Both the position numbers and the translations under genes were made by a program. A DNA stretch of 10,772 bases from an uncultured Collinsella sp. (GTDB lineage Bacteria; Actinomycetota; Coriobacteriia; Coriobacteriales; Coriobacteriaceae), in assembly GCA_900554135.1 (NCBI GenBank), contig USFU01000044.1, positions 1-10,772 on the forward strand, in the 5' to 3' direction. Shown here one piece after another: positions 1 through 6,004 of the stretch. The notes under the pieces are model-generated. The model was not told the DNA's origin and searched no databases. It saw only the letters and a program-made list of their open reading frames with translations. The number at the start of each line of letters is the position of its first letter. The first letter of the stretch is position 1.

Positions 1-507
1 GTGGACGGGCGTGACGTGAGCGCTGCCAACGAGGCACAGCTTGTGGAATACCGCCGCGCCGACGTGGGCTTTGTCTTCCAGTTCTACAATCTGGTCCCCA
101 ACCTGACGGCGCTCGAAAACGTCGAGCTCGCGGCGCAAATCTGCCCCGATTCGCTCGATGCCGAGCAAACGCTTCGTCAGGTTGGCCTGGGCGACCGCCT
201 CGCTAACTTTCCGGCACAGCTTTCGGGCGGCGAGCAGCAGCGCGTGTCCATCGCCCGTGCACTGGCCAAGAACCCCAAGCTGCTTTTATGCGACGAGCCC
301 ACGGGTGCACTCGACTACAAAACCGGCAAGCAGATTTTGCAGTTGCTGCAGGACACCTGCCGCAAGCAGGGCATCACGGTCATTATCATCACCCATAACT
401 CCGCGCTGGCGCCCATGGCCGATCGCCTGATCCGTTTTAAGAGCGGCCGCGTGGAGAGCGAGACGGTCCAGCAAAATCCCGTGCCGATCGAGACGATCGA
501 GTGGTAG
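1..507 (+). CDS. ABC transporter ATP-binding protein, MacB/LolD type (5' end outside window)
   Basis: ATPase subunit of an ABC transporter that would power the FtsX-type permease encoded immediately downstream. The visible 168 residues carry the Q-loop (VFQFYNL, Gln27), the ABC signature LSGGEQQ (74-80), Walker B with D-loop (CDEPTGALD, 97-105) and the switch histidine (THN, His132). The Walker A motif that should precede the Q-loop is absent because the frame starts at the window edge, so the gene is partial and its true start lies upstream; the initial GTG at base 1 should not be taken as a start. The short spacing between motifs and the FQ-(F/Y)-NL Q-loop are typical of the MacB/LolD/FtsE-like branch whose partners are FtsX-domain permeases. 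It ends in TAG at 505-507, within a few bases of the permease start, suggesting one transcript and translational coupling. The substrate cannot be told from sequence. Confidence 0.93.
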   Translation: MDGRDVSAANEAQLVEYRRADVGFVFQFYNLVPNLTALENVELAAQICPDSLDAEQTLRQVGLGDRLANFPAQLSGGEQQRVSIARALAKNPKLLLCDEPTGALDYKTGKQILQLLQDTCRKQGITVIIITHNSALAPMADRLIRFKSGRVESETVQQNPVPIETIEW

Positions 508-512
508 CGCCC

Positions 513-3278
513 ATGGACCAAGATCGCCAAAACAGCCAAAACCACGATACGGAGCACGCGGGCCGCGACCGGGAGTTCGCGACCTATCGTACCGCCCAAA
601 GCTCAAACGATATGGTGCCGACGGTGTTTCGCCGTGGCATCTACCGCACAATCCGCGGCAGTCTTAAGCGCTTCTTATCTATCGTGGTCATCACCGCGCT
701 TGGCGTGAGCGTGATGTGCGGTCTTAAGGCAGGCTGCGAAGATTTGCGCGATTCGGTCGACGCCTATTTTGACCAGCAGAATGTCTATGACATTAACGTG
801 CAGTCGACCTATGGCCTTACGCGCGACGATCTCGCGGCCATTCAAGAGGTCGACGGCGTCGAGACGGCCGAGGGTATCTACACCGAGACCGCCTACACCG
901 CCGTGGGCACAACGCGCGAGCGCGTGGTCGTGCAAAGTCTCTCCAAGGAGAACATCGATCAGCCGGTGCTGGTGAACGGCGATTTGCCCGAGAGTGCCGA
1001 TGAGGTCGCGGTGACTTCGAAGTTCCTGAAGGCTTCGGGCAAAAAGCTCGGCGATACGGTGAGCTTTGCCGCCAACGATGCGAGCTCATCGAACCAAAGC
1101 GCCAAGGATCAGTTTGCCGATGGGGACTACACCATCACGGCCGAGGTCCTCGATCCCACTGATGTGAGCTCCGACTCGACGGTCAACGCCTTCCGTGCCG
1201 CCTCGGCCGCGGACTACAAGTTCTATGTGAGCGAGGATGCCGCGACATCTTCTTCCTACTCCGCGGTCCACGTGATCGTCGAGGGAGCCAAGAGCCTCAA
1301 CTCCTATTCGGATGCCTACACGGCAAAGATCAATGAGGTCAAGGGCAATATCGAGAAGATCCGCGAGGAGCGTGAGAAGGCGCGCGCTCAGGAGCTGACG
1401 GTCGACACGCCGGCAAGCTTGGATGCGGCCGAGCGCCAGGCCGCCATGCTCTTTGGGATCGAGCAGGATAACATCAACCGCATGGCCGAGGGCAGTGAGG
1501 AGCGCGTCCAGGCTCAGGCCGAGTTGGACCAGCGCCGCGCCGCCGCCGACCAGCATTTTGCCGATGCCCGCGCCGAGCTTTCCGACCTGGGCGAATGCAC
1601 CTGGTACATCCAGGACCGCGGTAACATCGCAAGCTACTCGAGCGTTGAGAGCGATAGTTCCTCAATCGAGGCCATCGCCACCGTATTCCCGTTCATCTTC
1701 TTTATCGTCGCCGTGCTCATCAGCCTTACCACCGCCACGCGTATGGTCGAGGAAGAGCGCACGCTCATTGGCCTGTACAAGGCGCTCGGCTATTCGCGCG
1801 GGCGTATCCTGTCCAAATACGTAGACTACGCACTGTGGGCGTGTCTGATCGGCGGCGTGCTCGGCAACATCATCGGATTTGTGGGCCTGCCGCTGTTCCT
1901 GTTTACGGTGTTCGACGACATGTACTCACTGCCCCAGATGCTGCTTTCGTACGACATCGTGTCCTCAATCGTTTCTGTGGCGCTGTTTGCTGTGGGCGTG
2001 GTGGGCGCCACGATTATCGCCTGCCGCCACGAGATGGCCGAGACGCCGGCTTCGCTCATGCGTCCCAAGGCGCCGCGTGCCGGCTCACGCATTCTGCTCG
2101 AGCGTATCGGATTTATCTGGCGCCGCATGGGCTTTTTGAACAAGGTGGCAGCGCGTAACCTGTTCCGTTATAAAAAACGTGCCTTTATGACCATCTTTGG
2201 CATCGCGGGCTGCACGGCGCTTGTAATTTGCGGCATGGGCATTCGTGATACGTCGGTCGCGCTGTCGCCCAAGCAGTACGGGCATATCACGCGCTATGAC
2301 TTGCTGGCGGTCGCCAATCCCGACGATTTTTCGCAGACGTGCGCGGCATTGGATGAGCGCAGCGCGGCCAAGGATTCCGACGTGACCGTGACCTCGACCC
2401 TGCCGATTATGACCGACAACGTCACCTTTACATTTGGCGGCAAGAGCGAGACCGTGCAGCTGATCGTGATTCCCGACGACCGCACGGGTGACTTGGGCGA
2501 TTACGTGCGCCTGGAGGATGAGTCCAAAGAACCGCTCGCCCTGCGTGACGGGGACGTGTATTTAAGCAAGAGCTCGCAGCTGGTGCTGGGGATTCAGCCG
2601 GGCGATACAGCACACGTCCAGGATTCGTCGCTCAATGTTGCCAAGGTCAAAGTCAGCGACATCTCGCTCAACTATCTGGGCAACACGCTTTACATGACGC
2701 AGAGTACCTATGAGCGCGCGTTCGGTCGAAGCGCACGCCTCAACGGCGTCTTTGTGCTGCTTAAGGGCTCGTCGGCCGACCAGATTGCGTTTAGCAAGAA
2801 TCTTAAGAGTGACGGTTGGCTCACCATTTCGAGCACGGCCGAACATTGGCAGAACTACGAGGCGAACTTTGCGATTATCAATTCCGTCGTGGTGCTCGTG
2901 ACCTTTATGGCGGCGTGCCTATCGTTTGTGGTGGTGTTTACGCTGTCCAACACGAATATCTCCGAACGCGAGCGCGAGCTGGCGACCATTAAGGTGTTGG
3001 GCTTCCGTCGCGGCGAGGTGCACCACTACGTCAACAAGGAGACGTTGATTCTCACGGCGATTGGCGCCGCTCTGGGCGTGCCGTTAGGCGGCTTGCTGGC
3101 CGAGAGCTTTACCTACATCCTGCAGATGCCATCGCTGTACTTTGACGTTGAGGTCGAGCCGCTGAGCTATGTGCTTGCCGTGGTGCTTTCCTTTGGCTTT
3201 ACGTTTATCGTCAACCTCGCCACCAATCGTACCCTCAACAAGATCGACATGGTCGGCGCCCTCAAGAGTGCCGAGTAA
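513..3278 (+). CDS. ABC transporter permease with two FtsX domains and an extracellular coiled-coil insert
   Basis: Integral membrane partner of the ATPase just upstream. With ATG at 513 it has 921 residues; a GTG at 501 overlapping the ATPase stop is an alternative (925 residues) and no strong ribosome site decides between them. Visible architecture, in GTG-start numbering: basic N-terminus, first membrane segment about 59-77, a large extracytoplasmic domain (about 80-390) with a charged Glu/Arg/Ala-rich helical stretch (about 270-362, probable coiled coil), then three membrane segments (391-412, 443-470, 486-507). A second unit begins with a membrane segment at about 560-580, followed by another extracellular domain, then segments near 793-815, 849-870 and 890-910. 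The cytoplasmic loop motif after the first segment of each FtsX core is present twice (EEERTLIGLYKALGY and ERERELATIKVLGF). The duplicated FtsX layout fits MacB/LolE-like 'mechanotransmission' permeases acting on lipids, peptides or envelope components. The exact substrate is unknown. Confidence 0.92.
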   Translation: MDQDRQNSQNHDTEHAGRDREFATYRTAQSSNDMVPTVFRRGIYRTIRGSLKRFLSIVVITALGVSVMCGLKAGCEDLRDSVDAYFDQQNVYDINVQSTYGLTRDDLAAIQEVDGVETAEGIYTETAYTAVGTTRERVVVQSLSKENIDQPVLVNGDLPESADEVAVTSKFLKASGKKLGDTVSFAANDASSSNQSAKDQFADGDYTITAEVLDPTDVSSDSTVNAFRAASAADYKFYVSEDAATSSSYSAVHVIVEGAKSLNSYSDAYTAKINEVKGNIEKIREEREKARAQELTVDTPASLDAAERQAAMLFGIEQDNINRMAEGSEERVQAQAELDQRRAAADQHFADARAELSDLGECTWYIQDRGNIASYSSVESDSSSIEAIATVFPFIFFIVAVLISLTTATRMVEEERTLIGLYKALGYSRGRILSKYVDYALWACLIGGVLGNIIGFVGLPLFLFTVFDDMYSLPQMLLSYDIVSSIVSVALFAVGVVGATIIACRHEMAETPASLMRPKAPRAGSRILLERIGFIWRRMGFLNKVAARNLFRYKKRAFMTIFGIAGCTALVICGMGIRDTSVALSPKQYGHITRYDLLAVANPDDFSQTCAALDERSAAKDSDVTVTSTLPIMTDNVTFTFGGKSETVQLIVIPDDRTGDLGDYVRLEDESKEPLALRDGDVYLSKSSQLVLGIQPGDTAHVQDSSLNVAKVKVSDISLNYLGNTLYMTQSTYERAFGRSARLNGVFVLLKGSSADQIAFSKNLKSDGWLTISSTAEHWQNYEANFAIINSVVVLVTFMAACLSFVVVFTLSNTNISERERELATIKVLGFRRGEVHHYVNKETLILTAIGAALGVPLGGLLAESFTYILQMPSLYFDVEVEPLSYVLAVVLSFGFTFIVNLATNRTLNKIDMVGALKSAE

Positions 3279-3329
3279 CCTGTCCTGGGATCCAAGTTCT
3301 AGCGAACTGCCGACACGCCCGCAGCAGCG

Positions 3330-3638
3330 TTTTTGCATAAACCGCTCCGCCAAATGCATACTTTGACGGGGCGGTTGCTTTTTGCCCACGGGTACCCCCG
3401 GGGGCGGCGTGCAAATTCCGGAGTATTCAGCATCTCGGAGCCCGCGGGCGCGGGAATGGGAGTGCAAAACCACGCCGAAAGCCTTGATTCTGAGCCCCCA
3501 GTGCCTCGAGGACCGATCGTTTTTTACAGGATGCGGCCCATAGTGCCTGCCTTTCGCCCAAAATCCAGTATGCAGGCATCCTCGGCTGCTGAATACTCCC
3601 AAAAATGCACGCCGCATCCTACCCTATGCACCCGTAGC
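3330..3638 (+). repeat. 309-bp dispersed repeat, copy 1 (possible structured RNA)
   Basis: This stretch aligns without gaps to 5641-5949, offset 2311 bases. By eye there are about 32 differences, ten of them in the first 40 bases. Invariant internal helices: GGAGTATTCAGCA (3420-3432) with TGCTGAATACTCC (3587-3599), flanked by GTGCA/TGCAC (3409-3413/3606-3610); and GGATGCGGC (3529-3537) with GCCGCATCC (3611-3619). These two helices cross, as in a pseudoknot. Smaller stems lie at 3459-3464/3471-3476 and TGCCTGC/GCAGGCA (3544-3550/3572-3578). It starts 52 bases after the permease stop. Open frames on both strands across it are not credible genes. There are no inverted repeats at the very ends and no transposase. 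Confidence 0.85.
3340..3383 (+). terminator. Rho-independent terminator after the permease gene, inside repeat copy 1
   Basis: AACCGCTCC (3340-3348) pairs with GGGGCGGTT (3368-3376) through nine base pairs including one G-U, plus a closing G3349-C3367 pair, and is followed by GCTTTTT (3377-3383). This is 60 bases after the permease stop and has the stem plus T-tract expected of an intrinsic terminator. The left arm lies in the part of repeat copy 1 that differs most from copy 2, where the equivalent left arm is absent, so the terminator is specific to this copy. Confidence 0.65.
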
Positions 3639-3667
3639 TACTCTGCGGGCGCGTGGCCTGATAGTAA

Positions 3668-3732
3668 GTTGCGGTGGAATAGTTCCAGTTTTATGGCCCT
3701 GCTATGCCAAACAGGAACTATTCCACCGCAAC
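3668..3732. repeat. GTTGCGGTG-type palindromic hairpin, copy 1
   Basis: The arm GTTGCGGTGGAATAGTTCC (3668-3686) is perfectly complementary to 3714-3732 over 19 bp, with four further pairs beyond one mismatch, around a 27-base centre. There is no T-tract on either side, so it is not a classic intrinsic terminator. The terminal 14 bases (GTTGCGGTGRAATA) recur at the ends of the hairpin at 4889-4954, on the other side of the regulator gene. It resembles the REP or small non-autonomous palindrome class, but no mobilising enzyme is visible. Confidence 0.85.
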
Positions 3733-3764
3733 ATATTGAGAGGGCTCTTGGCTGTTGTGCGTAC

Positions 3765-3844
3765 TGACATTTGTCATGAAATGGCAGGCCATTAGGGGTT
3801 GCTACTCGTAGTTGCGGTAGGGTTGGGGCAGATTCTAACTAGAA
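3765..3844 (+). promoter_or_regulatory. Putative promoter and operator-like inverted repeats upstream of the XRE gene
   Basis: A weak sigma-70-like pair, TTGCGG (3812-3817) and TCTAAC (3834-3839) with 16-base spacing, lies about 80 bases before the regulator start. The -10 overlaps a perfect 5-2-5 inverted repeat, TTCTAACTAGAA (3833-3844). A second 5-2-5 inverted repeat, TGACATTTGTCA, is at 3765-3776. XRE regulators commonly bind short dyads and often control themselves, so autoregulation is a reasonable inference. The two dyads do not share sequence and the promoter match is modest. Confidence 0.3.
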
Positions 3845-3917
3845 ATGGTGGTCTCTACCGGTTGCTCTCGGCATACTCGGCTCATTCGATTACGGTCACC
3901 ATATGAAAGGAACCACC

Positions 3918-4838
3918 ATGGATCTTGCGATGGCGCAGCGTCTCGTCGATCGCCGCAAAGCTGCCGGGCTTTCTCAGGAGGCGCTTGCCGCCCAGCTGGG
4001 TGTGAGTCGTCAAGCTGTCAGTAAATGGGAGCGCAGCGAATCCTCGCCCGATACCGATAACCTTATTGCGCTCGCCGCGCTGTATGGCGTGTCGCTGGAT
4101 GAGCTGTTGTATGGGGAAGCGGCTAGCGATGTCGACACCTCGGCCGACGATGACGTTGACGCCAATAATTCAGGCGAGTCTGAAGGCGCCGAGCCTTCTA
4201 CCGAGCACGTGGATTCTGACGGCAAGCCACTTGTCGACATTTCTCTCGCACGCGGTATCCACGTTATTGATCCCAACAAAGGCGAAGAGGTCCATGTTGG
4301 CTGGGATGGTATCCATGTGGCTAACAAACGCAAGGGTGAAGAGGTCCATGTCGGGCCGGGCGGATTGCATATCGATACGCTAGAGGACGATGGACACAGC
4401 GTACATACCAATGCCGACGGCACCGTCACCGTCGACGGAGAGACCTTTTCGAGCTGGAAAGAGGCACACGACAAGCTCGACCATCATGGCAAGCATTTCC
4501 ACACCAAGCTCGGTCGCGCATGGAACAAGTTTCCCTTTCCTGCACTTGTCGTCCTCGCCTATCTCGCGCTCGGCATCATCTGCGGCACGTGGGGCATGGG
4601 GCTCTTTCTGGTCTTTCTGATTCCCGTCTACTATGCGATGGGCGACTTCATCGACCGACGTCATCTATCTAAGCTAATCGGCAGCGTCTATCCAACAGCC
4701 GCCATTGCCTGGTTCCTCTATATGTGGCTTTGCTTGGCGCAGCCCCATCCCGCATGGGTCATCCTCATCACCATCCCAGTTGTCAAGGCACTCATGCGCT
4801 GGTGCCGAAAGCAATGGAAACGCCGCAAACAAGCCTAA
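3918..4838 (+). CDS. Membrane-anchored XRE-family transcriptional regulator with a tandem His/Val repeat
   Basis: Probable DNA-binding regulator tethered to the membrane. The ATG at 3918 is chosen because GAAAGGAA lies five bases upstream; the in-frame ATG at 3903 has no such site. It has 306 residues. Residues 5-64 form a canonical XRE/Cro helix-turn-helix (GLSQEALAAQLGVSRQAVSKWE). An acidic Asp/Ser/Glu-rich linker follows (68-105). Then comes a duplicated unit of the form KGEEVHVGxxGIHV (121-134 and 139-152), also visible in DNA at 4278-4297 and 4332-4351, and a further His/Thr/Val stretch to about 176. A basic region (185-204) leads to three or four hydrophobic helices (207-224, 226-243, 254-274, 279-292) and a Lys/Arg-rich C-terminus. 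The layout suggests envelope sensing coupled to transcription; the signal and targets are unknown. Hairpin repeats flank it on both sides and no partner gene is adjacent. Confidence 0.88.
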   Translation: MDLAMAQRLVDRRKAAGLSQEALAAQLGVSRQAVSKWERSESSPDTDNLIALAALYGVSLDELLYGEAASDVDTSADDDVDANNSGESEGAEPSTEHVDSDGKPLVDISLARGIHVIDPNKGEEVHVGWDGIHVANKRKGEEVHVGPGGLHIDTLEDDGHSVHTNADGTVTVDGETFSSWKEAHDKLDHHGKHFHTKLGRAWNKFPFPALVVLAYLALGIICGTWGMGLFLVFLIPVYYAMGDFIDRRHLSKLIGSVYPTAAIAWFLYMWLCLAQPHPAWVILITIPVVKALMRWCRKQWKRRKQA

Positions 4839-4888
4839 GCCGCTCCAACCCGTCAGCAATGCTTGGCCAACGCCGCTCGCCCCTTCCA

Positions 4889-4954
4889 AGTTGCGGTGAA
4901 ATACGGACTGTTGAGGACCTTGGAGCGTCTAACAGTCCCTATTTCACCGCAACT
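4889..4954. repeat. GTTGCGGTG-type palindromic hairpin, copy 2
   Basis: The arm at 4890-4912 is complementary to 4931-4953 over 23 bp with a single C-C mismatch, closed by an extra A-T pair at the base, with an 18-base loop. It shares the terminal GTTGCGGTGRAATA and its complement with the hairpin at 3668-3732. The inner arms and loops are unrelated, and the base that differs within the shared part (G versus A) is matched by the partner base (C versus T). It sits 50 bases after the regulator stop and could act as a 3' processing or blocking structure. Confidence 0.85.
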
Positions 4955-5286
4955 CACGAATGGGGCGGGCAATTCCAGCACGGGAACTGGCATTTAACTC
5001 ACTGCATGCCAAGAAAAAGGCTCATCTACTACGACGAACTCGATGGGTCCGACCACACCCATCTTTTTCAAAAATCGGCAAGCTTTCTACCTGCGGTTTT
5101 ACTTTCACCCTTTTCGGCATGATCGAAGGCATTCGAATCATCGTAGTAATTAGGCGCATTTTGTAGCAAACGGTTCATTCAAGCTCGAACTCGAAGACCG
5201 ATGGTCCCCTCATCCACGGCTGCAAGCAAAAATACCAAATAGAATAAAAATCGAATGGCTAAGTCTGTTTGGCGAACGGAGACAAT
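4955..5286. other. Intergenic stretch with an imperfect long inverted repeat; no credible gene
   Basis: This interval is noticeably richer in A and T than the flanking genes. The only structure seen is an imperfect inverted repeat: TACTACGACGA (5027-5037) against TCATCGTAGTA (5138-5148), eleven positions with one mismatch, with weaker complementarity continuing inward (CGATG against CATTCGA). A 38-codon frame from an ATG at 5006 lacks a ribosome-binding site and was not called. The last bases hold the ribosome-binding site of the next gene (GGAG, 5278-5281). Confidence 0.45.
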
Positions 5287-5607
5287 ATGGGCGAGGTAAC
5301 TGAAAGCGACTGGAAGCTGTTCAAGGAGCTGCTCCCAAAATGGCAAGAAAGCTATATGGAAATGCTCATCGGCCAATACATCGAGATACTAAACGGCGGC
5401 AGCGAAGCGTCTAGTAGATTTTGGGCGCTAGAAGAGCGCATCAATAGGGACAAGCTGTCCTCGGGAGTGCTAGCAAACGATATTCGCCGCAGCACCATGC
5501 ATTATGAGATTGCCAACTTGCTTTCCGATAACGTGATCACGCTCGACGACCTAGACGGTTTTACCGAAGACATTAAGAGCTACGCACGACGCTGCGCCGG
5601 TCGGTAA
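5287..5607 (+). CDS. Small conserved hypothetical protein
   Basis: A 106-residue soluble, mostly helical, charged protein with no signal peptide, membrane helix or catalytic motif that I can identify. The ATG at 5287 is supported by GGAG five bases upstream; a TTG six codons earlier is less likely. Features in order: TESDWKLFKELLPKWQESYM (5-24), FWALEERINRD (45-55), a basic patch around DIRRS (65-69), and an acidic ITLDDLDGFTEDI segment (84-96). The DWKLF...WQE..Y, FWALE.RI..D and ITLDDL..F pattern is one I associate with small uncharacterised proteins found widely in Firmicutes and Coriobacteriia. That is a recollection, not a search result. It has no operon partner, lies between repeat elements, and its stop is 33 bases before repeat copy 2. 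It uses more A/T-ending codons than the flanking genes, hinting at separate ancestry. Confidence 0.75.
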   Translation: MGEVTESDWKLFKELLPKWQESYMEMLIGQYIEILNGGSEASSRFWALEERINRDKLSSGVLANDIRRSTMHYEIANLLSDNVITLDDLDGFTEDIKSYARRCAGR

Positions 5608-5640
5608 GAACGCTGGGCGGCATGCGCACCCACCACCACC

Positions 5641-5949
5641 TTTTTGCATAAAATGACACGCTGAATGCATATTACGACGGGGCGGTTGCTTTTTGCCCAC
5701 GGGTACCCCAGGGGGCGCCGTGCAAATTTCGGAGTATTCAGCATCCCGGAGCCCGCGGGCGTGGGAGCGGGCGCGCAAAACTGCGCCGATAGCCTTGATT
5801 CTGAGCCCCCGGTGCCTCGAGGACCGATCATTTTTTACAGGATGCGGCCCATAGTGCCTGCCTTTCGCCCAAAATACAGTATGCAGGTGCCTTCGGCTGC
5901 TGAATACTCCCAAAAATGCACGCCGCATCCCACCCTAGGCACCCGCAGC
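5641..5949 (+). repeat. 309-bp dispersed repeat, copy 2 (possible structured RNA)
   Basis: Second copy of the element at 3330-3638, same orientation and length. The long helices are unchanged (5731-5743 with 5898-5910; 5840-5848 with 5922-5930). In the small stem 5770-5775/5782-5787, a T-A pair of copy 1 is replaced by C-G, an A-G mismatch by C-G, and a G-C pair by G-U. In the stem 5855-5861/5883-5889 two pairs become G-U and U-G. These changes keep pairing only if the plus strand is the RNA. The first 40 bases have diverged and lack the terminator stem of copy 1. This copy fills the gap between the small hypothetical gene and pfkA. Confidence 0.85.
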
Positions 5950-5956
5950 AAGAAGA

Positions 5957-6004
5957 CGAATAGCCTCGGCCTCCGATGGGGGCGGTTCCAGCCGAGGCTA
6001 TTCG
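5957..6004 (-). terminator. Hairpin overlapping the end of pfkA, probable 3' terminator structure
   Basis: A perfect 14-bp inverted repeat, CGAATAGCCTCGGC (5957-5970) with 5991-6004, around a 20-base loop. The TAG stop of pfkA (5998-6000) lies inside the right-hand arm. On the minus strand the stem is followed by GTCTTCTTGC, a poor T-tract, so it may protect the 3' end or terminate inefficiently rather than act as a textbook terminator. Confidence 0.6.

Noticed and set aside
3084..3617. 177-codon minus-strand frame over repeat copy 1 and the permease 3' end
   Set aside because: It overlaps the permease C-terminus in antisense, and the counterpart at 5551-5928 is just the other repeat copy.
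3333..3767. 144-codon frame over repeat copy 1 (and the matching frame in copy 2)
   Set aside because: About 90 codons are shared between copies, but a large part of the base differences change amino acids, no ribosome site is visible, and differences fit RNA pairing better than coding constraint.
5006..5122. Short frame starting MPRKRLIYYDELDG in the spacer after the regulator
   Set aside because: No ribosome-binding site upstream, only 38 codons, and no recognised homologue.
3330..5949. CRISPR array or insertion sequence
   Set aside because: Only two long repeats far apart with no regular spacers, no transposase gene, and no terminal inverted repeats at the ends of the 309-bp unit.
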